DNA of 64,000 nucleotides. Origin: Pseudonocardia sp. DSM 110487. Its GTDB lineage: Bacteria; Actinomycetota; Actinomycetes; Mycobacteriales; Pseudonocardiaceae. The notes beneath the pieces are model-generated. The model saw only the letters and a program-made list of their open reading frames with translations. It did no database searches and was not told the origin of the DNA. This document shows, in pieces, positions 16,107-24,757 of the stretch. The position numbers and the translations under genes were made by a program. The DNA lies in NCBI RefSeq assembly GCF_019468565.1, contig NZ_CP080521.1:5642001-5706000 (forward strand), given 5' to 3'. Each line of letters starts with the position of its first letter. Position 1 is the stretch's first letter.

Positions 16107-17798
16107 TCATCGGCGGCCGGGCTCGGTCTCGTCCAGGTGCAGCCGCAGCATCGCCGCCGCCGCCCACGCGGGCGGTCGGCCCCGCAGCGAGACCAGCACC
16201 ATCGTCGCGAACGCGAGCGGCACCGACCACAGCGCGGGCTGGCCGAGGAGGATCCCTGCGAGTCCCGGCGGCACACCGAGGAACAGGTCGATCCCGATCA
16301 CACCCGCCGATGCAAGCAGGCCGGTCGTCATCCCGACGATCGCGCCGCGCGCCGTGAGCCGCGGCCACCAGATCCCGAGCACCAGCAACGGGCAGAACGT
16401 GGATGCGGCCACCGCGAACGCCGAGGTCACGAGGACACCGACGTCGAGCCGTGCCGCGGGGAGGGCGAGCAGCACGACGACGAGCGCCGCGACGAGCGGG
16501 GTGAACCGCAGACGGCGCAGCGTGCTCGGCACGAGGTCGTGGGACAGTGCCCCGGACACCGCGAGGAGCAGGCCGAGCGAGGTGGCCAGGAACGCCGCGA
16601 ACGCCCCTGCGGTGAGCAACGCGGTGAACAGCGTGCCCGCGAAGCCGTCATCCACCCTGGCGGGCAGCGCGACGACCACGGTGTCGGTGCCCCCTGAGAG
16701 GTACAGCTCGGGCAGTAGCGCCGCGCCGAGCAGGCCGTACACCGCGGGGAACAGGTAGAACACGCCCAGCAGGGCCACGGTGATCGCGGCCGTGCGGCGG
16801 GCGCCGCGCCCGTCGGGGCTGGTGTGGAACCGGATGAGGATGTGCGGCAGCCCCATCGTGCCGAGCACCGTGGCCACCAGCACCGACCAGGTGGCGAGCA
16901 CCGGGTGGCCTGCGGGGTCGAGCAGCGGGCGCGCCCAGTCGGGGCCGCCCGGTGGCCCGGCGCCGACGTGCGGCACCGCGGCGCCCGCGTCGAACTCCCA
17001 CGTCTGCCCCGCCTCCACGGGGTACTCGCCCGGCGCGAGCACCTCCGGCGCTCCCCCGCCCACCCGCACGGGAGTGGGTTCGGTGAGGGTGAGGGTGGTG
17101 TCGAGCCGGAACTGCACCGGGGTGGCCGACTCGAAGCGGCTGAACTCGACCGGGGTCAGCGCGTCGCGTCGCGTGTCCGGGCTGACCTGCAGCACCAGCC
17201 AGATCGCCGGCACGATGAACAGCGCGAGCTTCAGCACGAACTGGAACGCCTGCACGTACGTGGCCGCCCGCATGCCGCCCAGCGCGAGCGTGATGCTGAC
17301 GGCGGCGCCTGCGATCACCACGCCCACCCAGTACGGGCTGCCGCTCACGACGCCCAGCACCTGCCCGGCCGCGGTGAACTGCGGCACCAGGTAGAGGCAG
17401 CCGATCACCAGCACGACCACCGCCGACAGCTTGCGCAGGCCCGGCGATCCGAGCCGGGCCTCGGCGAAGTCGGGCACGGTCAGGGCGCCGGTACGGCGCA
17501 TCGGGGCGGCGACGAGCGCGAGCATCGCGACGTAGCCCGCGGCGAAGCCGACGGCGTACCAGAGTGAGCCGACGCCGTCCTTGACGACGAGGCCGGCGAT
17601 CCCGAGGAACGACGCCGCGGAGAGGTACTCGCCGGACACGGCGGCCGCGTTGACGGTCGGGGAGATCCGGCGCGACGCCACCAGGAAGTCCGACGTGGTG
17701 CGCATGGCCGCGACCCCGCGCGCGCCGATCAGCAACGTGATCAGCAGTACCGGGACGATCGCGAGGATCACCGCAGCACTCGCCGCCGAGCCGGCCAC
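16107..17798 (-). CDS. sodium:solute symporter, SLC5/ActP-like monocarboxylate transporter
   Basis: A membrane protein of about 563 residues in the SSS (SLC5) family with some 13 transmembrane segments. The N-terminal VLLITLLIGARG and TTSDFLVASRRISP, NAAAVSGEYLSAASFLG and the signature-like GGMRAATYVQAFQFVLKL match the acetate permease ActP group. An extracytoplasmic loop of about 110 residues sits in mid-protein, which is longer than in ActP. The GTG at 17798 has GGAG close upstream and overlaps the DUF485 gene by 31 bases; GTG 17771 (GTGA overlap) is an alternative. A DUF485 gene directly before it is the standard pairing for acetate/pyruvate symporters. Confidence 0.9.
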   Translation of the reverse strand: MAGSAASAAVILAIVPVLLITLLIGARGVAAMRTTSDFLVASRRISPTVNAAAVSGEYLSAASFLGIAGLVVKDGVGSLWYAVGFAAGYVAMLALVAAPMRRTGALTVPDFAEARLGSPGLRKLSAVVVLVIGCLYLVPQFTAAGQVLGVVSGSPYWVGVVIAGAAVSITLALGGMRAATYVQAFQFVLKLALFIVPAIWLVLQVSPDTRRDALTPVEFSRFESATPVQFRLDTTLTLTEPTPVRVGGGAPEVLAPGEYPVEAGQTWEFDAGAAVPHVGAGPPGGPDWARPLLDPAGHPVLATWSVLVATVLGTMGLPHILIRFHTSPDGRGARRTAAITVALLGVFYLFPAVYGLLGAALLPELYLSGGTDTVVVALPARVDDGFAGTLFTALLTAGAFAAFLATSLGLLLAVSGALSHDLVPSTLRRLRFTPLVAALVVVLLALPAARLDVGVLVTSAFAVAASTFCPLLVLGIWWPRLTARGAIVGMTTGLLASAGVIGIDLFLGVPPGLAGILLGQPALWSVPLAFATMVLVSLRGRPPAWAAAAMLRLHLDETEPGRR

Positions 17799-18142
17799 GA
17801 GCGCTCCACACGCTCGGCCTTGCGCAGCTGCCACCCGGCGAGCAACGCCATCAGCGGGAACGGCAGCACCGCGACAGCCAGCCATGAGACGGGGATCCCG
17901 GCCAGCCGCACCACGTCGAGCGCTGGGACGCCGGCGAGTACGAGGGGCAGGCCCAGCAGGAGCGCACCCAGCAGCGCGAGCGCCGTGAGGGCGTAGCGCA
18001 GCTGCCGGTCGTGGATCCGCCGGGCGCGCTCGGCGTCGGCCGGGGCGAGGTGCGGCGGCGCCACGGGCGCGCCGCTGCGCCGGCCGGCCAGCGCCACCCG
18101 GGTCTGTGGGCTCGTCACCGCGACGCGGCGCTGCTGTTTCAT
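17768..18142 (-). CDS. DUF485 small membrane protein
   Basis: A 124-residue protein with two membrane segments (LRYALTALALLGALLLGLPL and a second around VSWLAVAVLPFPLMALLAGW), a basic N-terminus, and a cytoplasmic tail. DUF485 proteins accompany ActP-type symporters and are thought to be accessory subunits. It starts 13 bases after the LytTR regulator gene ends and overlaps the symporter start, so expression with the transporter is expected. The N-terminal extension of about 35 residues before the domain is longer than in Escherichia coli YjcH. Confidence 0.85.
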   Translation of the reverse strand: MKQQRRVAVTSPQTRVALAGRRSGAPVAPPHLAPADAERARRIHDRQLRYALTALALLGALLLGLPLVLAGVPALDVVRLAGIPVSWLAVAVLPFPLMALLAGWQLRKAERVERSWPARRRVLR

Positions 18143-18155
18143 CCGCACAGTTGTT

Positions 18156-18932
18156 TCATCGGGCCCGCTGGGCGGGCGGTTCAAACGCGCCCCGCGTGGC
18201 TGCTTCGAGGAGGTGCTCACGCAGCTCGCGGGCGTGCCGGCGGCTCACCGGCACGTCGCCGACGTCGGTGTGGGCCAGCAGGCCGCCGGACAGGTCGCTG
18301 CGCAGCTCGCGGACGGCGGGCACGGCGAGCAGGTAGCTGCGGTGCACGCGGCTGAAGCCCGCGTGCTGCCAGTGCTCCTCGAGCCGCGAGATGGGGATGC
18401 GCACGAGGTGCGCGCCGGAGGGGGTGTGCAGGCGCACGTAGTCGCCGTGCGCCTCCACGAAGCGCACGTCGTCGCGCCGCACGAATCGGGTGCGCCCGGC
18501 GAGCTCCACCGGCACGGCGGGGAGCGCGTCGACCGGGGCGGGGGCCGGCGCGGTCTCCGCGGCGCCGAACCGCCGCACCCGGGCGAGCGCGGCGGCCAGC
18601 CGCTCGGCGCTCACGGGCTTGAGCAGGTAGTCCACCGCACCGATCCCGTACGCCGATGCCGCATGCTCCTCGTACGCGGTGACGAAGACGACCACCGGCG
18701 GGTCGGTCATCCTGGCGAGCAGCGATCCGAGCTCGAGCCCGTTCATCGCGGGCATCGAGATGTCCAGGAACACAGCGTCGAGCGGGCCCGCCTGGATCAG
18801 GCGCAGCGCGGTGATCGGGTCGCCTGCCTCGGCCACGTCCCCGACGTCCGGCGACTCCCGCAGCATCCGGCTGAGCTCCGCGAGCGCCGGCGCGACGTCG
18901 TCGACGGCGAGCACCCGCATGCGGCGGGTCAT
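18156..18932 (-). CDS. LytTR-family response regulator
   Basis: A 258-residue two-component regulator. The receiver domain (residues 1-120) has the acidic pair at VDD, phospho-acceptor Asp57 in FLDISMP, and the switch Lys in YLLKPVS. A Pro/Ala linker leads to a LytTR DNA-binding domain (about 150-245) with VRFVEAHGDYVRLHT and FSRVHRSYLLAV. ATG 18932 overlaps the kinase stop (TGATG). LytTR proteins bind paired direct repeats upstream of their target genes. Here the target is likely to be the operon itself, including the symporter, as in LytTR systems that sense pyruvate or other acids. Confidence 0.93.
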   Translation of the reverse strand: MTRRMRVLAVDDVAPALAELSRMLRESPDVGDVAEAGDPITALRLIQAGPLDAVFLDISMPAMNGLELGSLLARMTDPPVVVFVTAYEEHAASAYGIGAVDYLLKPVSAERLAAALARVRRFGAAETAPAPAPVDALPAVPVELAGRTRFVRRDDVRFVEAHGDYVRLHTPSGAHLVRIPISRLEEHWQHAGFSRVHRSYLLAVPAVRELRSDLSGGLLAHTDVGDVPVSRRHARELREHLLEAATRGAFEPPAQRAR

Positions 18933-20008
18933 CACACCACCACCCCAGGTTGGAACCGGGGCAGGCGCAGCAGCACCCGGGTGCCCGCGCCCACCCCCGT
19001 CTCGATCACGAGACCGTAGCCGGGCCCGAACACCGTGCGCAGCCTCCGATCGACGTTCACCAGACCCATGCTGCCCGGCGAACCCTGCCCGGCGAGTACC
19101 GCGGCCGCGTACTCGGGGTCCATGCCCGGGCCGTCGTCCTCGACCGCGATCACGCATTCCGTGCCGTCCGCTTCGCCGCTCACCTGCACGAGGCCGCTGC
19201 CACCCGGCAGCTCGACACCGTGGCGCACGGCGTTCTCCACAAGCGGCTGGAGCGCGAGGTAGGGCAGCGCGACGGGCAGGATCTCCGGGGCGATCCGCAC
19301 CTGCACCGTCAGCCGCTCCCCCAGCACCGCCCTGGCCAGCGCCAGGTAGGCCTCGATCGCCCTGAACTCGCCCGCCACCGTGGTGTAGTCGCCGTGGCGG
19401 GCAAGGCTGTGGCGCGTGTACTCGGCGAAGTCGAGCATGAGGTCGCGCGACCGCTCCGGGTCGGACTTCACGAACGACGCGATGGCGGTGAGGCTGTTGT
19501 AGACGAAGTGCGGCGAGATCTCCGCGCGCAGCGCTCGCAGCTCGGCCTGCTCGGCCACGGCCGCGCTCTCCTCCAGCCGGGCCCGTTCCAGGGCCTCCCC
19601 CAGCCAGAGCGCGGCCTCCCGCGCGGCGGCGACCGCGACCGGCCCCGCGACGACGAGCACACCCGCCAGCTCGTCGCGGGCGTGTACCGGGAGCGCGACG
19701 ATCCCGCGGGCACCCGCGCGGGCGTCGCTGCTCAGCACCGCGTCGGCGAGGGCGTCGGCGTCGTCGGGCGGTCGCCCGGCCCACACCGGTACGCCGTGCA
19801 GGCCACCGATCCCCACCGCGTCTGCGTCGAGCATCCGGCGCAGACCGCGCGCCGCCCCGCCCGCGTCGGGTCCGCCGAGCCCGCCGCTCACCGCGGCAGC
19901 GACCCGGCGGGCATCCGCCAGGGTGGCCATCGACTCCGCGCCGCCCCGGCCACGACGCCACCGGCGGCGCGAATCATCGGGCGCGGCATCTGCCTCCACT
20001 GCAACCAT
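18932..20008 (-). CDS. LytS-type sensor histidine kinase with GAF-like domain, apparently soluble
   Basis: A 358-residue kinase. The C-terminal half has the LytS/His_kinase core with phospho-acceptor His167 in EISPHFVYNSLTAI, then an ATPase domain with LVENAVRHGV (N box), VEDDGPGMD (G1) and GSMGLVNVDRRL (G2). The N-terminal half is a GAF-like sensor without any membrane segment, unlike classical LytS, which has a multi-pass 5TM domain. It probably reads an intracellular ligand or the transporter. The ATG at 20008 is preceded by GGAGG. It heads a minus-strand operon with its regulator, DUF485 protein, symporter, ECF sigma and cupin. Confidence 0.92.
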   Translation of the reverse strand: MVAVEADAAPDDSRRRWRRGRGGAESMATLADARRVAAAVSGGLGGPDAGGAARGLRRMLDADAVGIGGLHGVPVWAGRPPDDADALADAVLSSDARAGARGIVALPVHARDELAGVLVVAGPVAVAAAREAALWLGEALERARLEESAAVAEQAELRALRAEISPHFVYNSLTAIASFVKSDPERSRDLMLDFAEYTRHSLARHGDYTTVAGEFRAIEAYLALARAVLGERLTVQVRIAPEILPVALPYLALQPLVENAVRHGVELPGGSGLVQVSGEADGTECVIAVEDDGPGMDPEYAAAVLAGQGSPGSMGLVNVDRRLRTVFGPGYGLVIETGVGAGTRVLLRLPRFQPGVVV

Positions 20009-20126
20009 TGCCGCCTCCGTCGCCGAACAGGACGACGTTAGGACACAGCACCCGCCGCGGCCAACCGCCGTTCGACACGGGGACGGAATCGATATCGAAA
20101 GATCGGGAGGACGTGCGGCGCGCTCG

Positions 20127-20936
20127 TCATCTCTGGAGCATCCCGGCATCGACCGGCAGGGAGACACCGGTGACGTAGCGGCCCTCGTCGGAGGCGAGCC
20201 AGACGATGGCGTTGGAGATGTCCACGGCCTCGACCATCTCGACGGGCAGGAGGTTCTGCATGTTGCTCTGGCCGTCGTCGGTCGCCGTGAACTGCGCGGT
20301 GAAGTCGTTGACCACCATGGGCGTGTTGACGCCCGTCGGGTGGACCGTGTTGACGCGGATGGAGTGCGCGGCGAGCTCCACGGCGAGCGTGCGCATCAAC
20401 CCGACCACCCCGTGCTTGGCCGACACGTAGTGGCCGATGCCCGCCATGCCCTTCACCCCGGCCGTCGAGCTGGTGAGCACGATGCACCCGCCGTTACCGG
20501 CCTCGATCATCGCGGGCGCGGCGGCCCGCACCGTCTTCCACACCCCGGTGAGGTTCACCGCCAGCATCTCGTCCCACTGCTCGTCGGTGAGCGACCACGC
20601 GTTCTCCGCGAACGTCACGATGCCGGCGTTGGCACACACAACGTCGAGGCGCCCGAACTCGCGCACGCCGTCGTCGACCAGCGCCCGCACGGCGGCCGCG
20701 TCCCGCACGTCGGCCTCGCGGGCGAGGATCCGCCGGTCGAGGTTCTCGACCAGCTTGACCGTCTCCGCGAGATCGTCGGGCGTGGCCAACGCGTAGGGCA
20801 CGGTGTCGAGCTGCCGGCACACGTCGAACGCGATGACATCGGCGCCCTCCTCCGCCAGCCGCACCGCGTGCGAGCGGCCCTGCCCCCGAGCCGCACCGGA
20901 AACCAACGCGACCTTGCCCTCGAGGCGTCCTGCCAT
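20127..20936 (-). CDS. mycofactocin-coupled short-chain dehydrogenase (SDR)
   Basis: A 269-residue SDR. The Rossmann motif GAARGQGRSHAVRLAEEGAD followed by DVCRQLDTVPYALATPDDL is the hallmark of the mycofactocin-dependent SDR group, whose NAD cofactor is held tightly and re-oxidised by mycofactocin. The active site is complete: NAG (residues around 93), Ser in LTSSTAG and YVSAKHG. A very strong ribosome site (GAGGAGG) lies seven bases before the ATG. It is followed in the same direction as the second SDR, 56 bases downstream of it. No mycofactocin biosynthesis gene is in the window, so that cluster would have to lie elsewhere. Confidence 0.9.
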   Translation of the reverse strand: MAGRLEGKVALVSGAARGQGRSHAVRLAEEGADVIAFDVCRQLDTVPYALATPDDLAETVKLVENLDRRILAREADVRDAAAVRALVDDGVREFGRLDVVCANAGIVTFAENAWSLTDEQWDEMLAVNLTGVWKTVRAAAPAMIEAGNGGCIVLTSSTAGVKGMAGIGHYVSAKHGVVGLMRTLAVELAAHSIRVNTVHPTGVNTPMVVNDFTAQFTATDDGQSNMQNLLPVEMVEAVDISNAIVWLASDEGRYVTGVSLPVDAGMLQR

Positions 20937-20992
20937 TTTTTTCCTCCTCATCGGATCCGCGGCTGTGCCGACGATCGCCACACAAACTCCGC

Positions 20993-21820
20993 TCAGCGAG
21001 CCAGCGCGCCCCCGTCGACGGCCAGGCAGTGGCCGGTGACGTGCCGTGCCGCGTCGCTGAGCAGCCACAGCAGCGCCCCGGTGACCTCGTCGGACGTGAT
21101 TACCTCGTTCAGCAGCTGGTCGTGCAACCAGCGCTTGTGCACGTCCGCGGGGGTGAGGCCGAGCTCGTCGGCGAGGCCCGCGAGCATGGGTGAGTCGACG
21201 GCGCCGGGCAGGATCGCGTTGACCGTGACGTTCGCGCCCGCGAGCTCGATCGCCATGGCCCGGGTGAGGCCGACGACACCGTGCTTGGCGGCCACGTAGT
21301 GCGCGAACTCCGGCACCGCACGCACGCCCCCGGTGGAGGCGATGTTCACGATCCGCCCGCGCGGGGAGCGGCGCAGGAGCCCGACGGCGGCGACCGTGGT
21401 GCGCCACACGCCCGACAGGTTGGTGTCGACGACGGCCGACCACTGCGCCTCGGACAGCTCCCAGAACGGCGCGCTCGTCACCACGGCCGCGTTGTTGACC
21501 AGCACGTCGAGCCGGCCGAACGCCTCCTCGACCGTCTCCCCGGCAGAGGCCACCTCTCCCGGGTCCCGCACATCCGCGACCAGCGGTAGCGCGCGGCGGC
21601 CGAGGCCCTCGACCGCGGCCACCACGTCGTCGAGCTCGGTGCGGGTGGCGAGCGGGTAGCTGGGGACGTCGAGGTCACGGCAGACGTCGAGTGCCGCGAT
21701 GTCTGCCCCGCACTCGGCGAGGGCGATGCAGTGGGAGCGGCCCTGGCCGCGCGCGGCCCCGGTGACGAGGGCGACCTGACCGGTGAGATCGGGGACGGCC
21801 GCGCTGCGTGGATCGAGCAC
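20993..21820 (-). CDS. mycofactocin-coupled short-chain dehydrogenase (SDR)
   Basis: A 275-residue SDR of the same group as the next gene: GAARGQGRSHCIALAECGAD and DVCRDLDVPSYPLATRTEL. Catalytic residues are present (NNAA, Ser in NIASTGG, YVAAKHG). The GTG at 21820 follows GGGGGTGA; an ATG at 21934 would add 38 residues running across the divergent promoter region and is unlikely. The two SDRs are clearly paralogues, suggesting oxidation of related alcohols or of successive steps in a terpenoid or aromatic alcohol pathway; the substrate is unknown. It is divergent from the MerR-GAF regulator. Confidence 0.9.
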   Translation of the reverse strand: MLDPRSAAVPDLTGQVALVTGAARGQGRSHCIALAECGADIAALDVCRDLDVPSYPLATRTELDDVVAAVEGLGRRALPLVADVRDPGEVASAGETVEEAFGRLDVLVNNAAVVTSAPFWELSEAQWSAVVDTNLSGVWRTTVAAVGLLRRSPRGRIVNIASTGGVRAVPEFAHYVAAKHGVVGLTRAMAIELAGANVTVNAILPGAVDSPMLAGLADELGLTPADVHKRWLHDQLLNEVITSDEVTGALLWLLSDAARHVTGHCLAVDGGALAR

Positions 21821-21972
21821 GTCACCCCCGGCCTGAACCGGCGGAACCGTCCAGAACCGCGAAGAAGTGGGGGCGGGCGCCGCCGTTGACCGCCCGCCAT
21901 GTGAGGAGTACCACTCGTTCAGGTGACGACTCAAATCGTCTCGGATCAGCTCAGTCAGATCGGAGGACGGAC

Positions 21973-22698
21973 GTGGCGGTTGGACGTCGGCTCACGGTGA
22001 GCGAGGCGGGCCGGGTGCTCGGGTTGAGCCGCACCACGCTCCTCGCTGCCGAGGAGGCCGGACTGCTCACCGCGCTGCGGACGCCCGGCGGCCACCGGCG
22101 CTACGACCCCGCCGAGCTGCGCCGCTACGCCGAGCACGCGGGCGCGGCCGGATGGGAGGAGGCCTCGGCCGCCCCGACCGACGCCGGCGGCGCGGTACCG
22201 GAAGCGCCCACGATCACGGCCGCGGCACGGGCCGCCCTGCGGCCGCTCGCCCAGGCGATCGACGCCGAGAGCACCGGGCTCTACCTCCTGGTCTCGGGCG
22301 AGCCCCACTTCACCGCGGCGTTCGGCGTGCCACGCTGGCTGGCCGACCGACTCACCGCGGCATCGCCGCCCGCACCGATCCTCGCGGCCCTCGACGCCCG
22401 GCGCCCGTGCCCGTTCGACCCGGCGGCCACCGGCTTCCCGGAGCCGCGCTCCGCCGGGAACGGTGTCGCGGTCGCCGTGCACCGGGACGGCGAGGCGCTC
22501 GGCGTGCTGTTCGCCGTGAGCCGGCGGGACATGCTCGCGGCGGAGATCCGGTTCGTGGAGGCGTTCGGCGACGTGCTCGCCATGCTGGTCGCGGACGAGC
22601 GCCGGATCGTCGAGCTGGAGCGGCGCATGGAGGCGATCGGCGCGCTCACCCGCCCGGAGCCCACGGCCGATGACCCCGAGCGCAGAGCCGCTCGTTGA
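21973..22698 (+). CDS. MerR-type HTH regulator with GAF domain
   Basis: A 241-residue regulator. The N-terminus is a MerR/excisionase-like winged helix (RLTVSEAGRVLGLSRTTLLA, then TPGGHRRYDPAELRRYAEHA). After an Ala-rich linker comes a GAF-like domain of about 130 residues ending with VAVHRDGEALGVLFAVSRRD. GTG 21973 follows GGAGGACGG. It diverges from the two SDR genes with a 152-base shared region, so it is their likely regulator. A 117-base piece of its GAF-coding region (22414-22530) reappears at 24758-24874. Confidence 0.85.
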   Translation: MAVGRRLTVSEAGRVLGLSRTTLLAAEEAGLLTALRTPGGHRRYDPAELRRYAEHAGAAGWEEASAAPTDAGGAVPEAPTITAAARAALRPLAQAIDAESTGLYLLVSGEPHFTAAFGVPRWLADRLTAASPPAPILAALDARRPCPFDPAATGFPEPRSAGNGVAVAVHRDGEALGVLFAVSRRDMLAAEIRFVEAFGDVLAMLVADERRIVELERRMEAIGALTRPEPTADDPERRAAR

Positions 22699-22706
22699 TC
22701 ACCGGC

Positions 22707-23690
22707 TCAGCGGCACACGAGCGGGGTCGAGAGCGGGTCCTCGGCGCGCAGCTCGCCGGCCACCGCGGCGATGTTGAGCTCCTGCAGGTTGGGCAGCGAG
22801 GCGACAAGCGGGAAGTCCGGGTACTGCCGGTCGAGCTCTGCGACGATCGACCGCAGCTCGTCGGGCGCGACGTCGGCGCCCGCCGCCGACTCGGCCAGCG
22901 TCGCCGGCCGGACCATGCCACGGAAGGTGCGCAGGTAGGCGTCCTGCTCCGCGATCTGGGAGGCCGACTCGTCGGGTGAGCCGTGTCCTGGGTAGGCGGT
23001 CAGGGCGTCTGGGAAGCGCTGCGCGAGCCGCTCCAGGTTGGTCAGCCAGCCGCAGCTCCGTCCCTCCAGCAGTGCCGGGGTGACGTGCTCGCCGGTGAGG
23101 TCGCCGGAGAACAGGATGCGGCTCGCGGGCTCGTAGTAGGCGGTCGCGGTCTCCGACTCGCCGGGCCCGAACTGGGCGGTGTGCAGCTGCACTCCCCCGA
23201 TGTCCAGTACCTGGTCGGCGGGGAACGTGCGGTCCGGGTAGGTCAGCTGGGCAGGGAAGTCGGGATCCGCCTGCCGGGCCAGCGGGTAGAAGCCGAGCGG
23301 ATCGGCGCGCATCCAGGCCGCCGTCGCCTCGGAGGCGTACATCGGGACGTCCGGGAACTCCTCCCGCAGCGCGCCCGCCCCGCCCACGTGGTCGGGATGC
23401 GGGTGCGTGATCAGGATCGCCACCACCGGCTTCCCGGTCTGCCTGATCGCCGCCGCGGCCCGGTGTCCGCCGCTGACGTTCCGCCCCGTGTCGATCACCA
23501 GCAAGCCGTCTGGAACCGACATCCAGTACGTGTTCACCGATCCGGGGTTGTCGGAGGCGAACCGGCCGACCGCTTCGTCCGCGGCGGGCGGCGAGGGCGG
23601 TGCCGCCGGGGTGGTGCTGCCGGCGCACGCGGTTGCGACGACGGCGCTGGCGAGCACGCTCAGCAGCAGGTGAGCGCTACGTCTGGTCAT
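22707..23690 (-). CDS. secreted MBL-fold metallo-hydrolase lipoprotein
   Basis: A 327-residue metallo-beta-lactamase-fold hydrolase. The N-terminus is a lipoprotein signal (MTRRSAHLLLSVLASAVVAT followed by Cys), so it is anchored outside the membrane. The zinc motif HPHPDHVGG, a later SGDLTGEH and YPGHGSPD supply the expected ligands. The C-terminal third (about 80 residues) is an added helical region without clear assignment. The in-frame ATG at 23762 is rejected because it lies beyond the signal peptide and overlaps the divergent LysR promoter. It is convergent with the MerR-GAF gene (8 bases apart) and divergent from the LysR gene, its likely regulator. Confidence 0.9.
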   Translation of the reverse strand: MTRRSAHLLLSVLASAVVATACAGSTTPAAPPSPPAADEAVGRFASDNPGSVNTYWMSVPDGLLVIDTGRNVSGGHRAAAAIRQTGKPVVAILITHPHPDHVGGAGALREEFPDVPMYASEATAAWMRADPLGFYPLARQADPDFPAQLTYPDRTFPADQVLDIGGVQLHTAQFGPGESETATAYYEPASRILFSGDLTGEHVTPALLEGRSCGWLTNLERLAQRFPDALTAYPGHGSPDESASQIAEQDAYLRTFRGMVRPATLAESAAGADVAPDELRSIVAELDRQYPDFPLVASLPNLQELNIAAVAGELRAEDPLSTPLVCR

Positions 23691-23764
23691 GCAGTGAGGG
23701 TTGCGGGCAACGGCCAGTTGATCAACCGACGATCGCTCATCCCAGCGAGTAGCCTTGCTCATCG

Positions 23765-24676
23765 ATGTGGGAGTCGGTCGAGCTGCGCGAGATCCGGGTG
23801 TTCCTCACCCTTGCCGAAGAACTCCATTTCGGCCGCACCGCGCAGCGACTGGGGCTCACCCAGTCCCGGGTCAGCCAGACCCTTCGGCAGCTCGAACGCA
23901 AGATGGGCGGCCAGCTGCTCTACCGGACGAGCCGCCGGGTCGAGCTGACGCCGTTCGGCGAGGGTTTCCTCGAGCGGGCCGGCGCGGCGTACGGACAGCT
24001 CGCCGATGCGCTCCGGCACAGCCACCGGACGAGCGGGAGACCGTCCGGCACGCTCCGTTTGGGCACCTTCGAACCATGCTCCGCCGGGCCGCACCTGACC
24101 TCGATCATCAGTGCCTTCGAGGCCGAGCATCCCGACTGCGACGTCGAGGTCAGCGAGATCACGCACGGCACGGACCCGCTCGAGACGTTGCGCAGTGGAG
24201 CCGTGCAGCTGATGGCCATCCGCCTCCCGCTCGATGCCCCCGACCTGGCCATCGGACCCGTGCTGACCCGCGAGCGCCGGGTCCTCGCGGTGGCGCGAAC
24301 CCATCCGCTCGCCGGACACGCCTCGGTCACCCTCGACGACGTCGCCGAGCACCGGGTCACCGACTGCTTCGGCGTCCCTCCGACGATCATGCGTGCATTC
24401 GTCCCGACCAGCACGGCGAGCGGCCGCGCTCTGCGGCGGATCGAACGCAGCCCGGTGAAGCCGTTCGAGGTCGCTTCGCTGGTGGCCCGCGGCAAGATCG
24501 TGCACCCGACGGTGCCGTCGTTCGCCGACTTCTTCGGTCAGCCCGAGATCACCTACCGGCCCATCGCAGACCTGCCGCCGCTGGAATCGGGGCTGGTCCA
24601 CCGCCGAAGCGACCAGGACCCCCGGGTGGCTGCGTTCGTCCGGGCGGCCGAGGCCGTGCTGACGAGGGCGGGCTGA
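23765..24676 (+). CDS. LysR-family transcriptional regulator
   Basis: A 303-residue LysR regulator. The DNA-binding helix-turn-helix is ELREIRVFLTLAEELHFGRT through LGLTQSRVSQTLRQLERKMG, followed by the effector domain starting GTLRLGTFEP. It is divergent from the MBL-fold hydrolase with 74 bases between, the standard LysR arrangement, so it probably controls that gene and itself. The last codons (LTRAG and the stop) are made by the first copy of a 14-bp tandem repeat, so copy-number change there would not lengthen the protein but the C-terminus was probably altered by it. Confidence 0.93.
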   Translation: MWESVELREIRVFLTLAEELHFGRTAQRLGLTQSRVSQTLRQLERKMGGQLLYRTSRRVELTPFGEGFLERAGAAYGQLADALRHSHRTSGRPSGTLRLGTFEPCSAGPHLTSIISAFEAEHPDCDVEVSEITHGTDPLETLRSGAVQLMAIRLPLDAPDLAIGPVLTRERRVLAVARTHPLAGHASVTLDDVAEHRVTDCFGVPPTIMRAFVPTSTASGRALRRIERSPVKPFEVASLVARGKIVHPTVPSFADFFGQPEITYRPIADLPPLESGLVHRRSDQDPRVAAFVRAAEAVLTRAG

Positions 24677-24714
24677 CGAGGGCGGGCTGACGAGGGCGGG
24701 CTGACGAGGGCGGG
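24659..24714. repeat. 14-bp tandem repeat, four perfect copies
   Basis: CTGACGAGGGCGGG is repeated four times head to tail at 24659-24714, followed by a degenerate fifth unit (CTGACGGGGGTGGG). The first copy contains the LysR stop codon. Identical copies suggest recent slippage or variable copy number between strains. Confidence 0.9.
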
Positions 24715-24757
24715 CTGACGGGGGTGGGCCACCCCGGCACCGGTTGCTGACCTCGAG

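Noticed and set aside
20937..21443. Upstream extension of the first SDR to 21443
   Set aside because: It would overlap the second SDR gene; the strong ribosome site and homologous N-terminus fix the start at 20936.
24659..24714. Tandem units considered as a CRISPR-like array
   Set aside because: Units are 14 bp with no spacers and no cas gene nearby.
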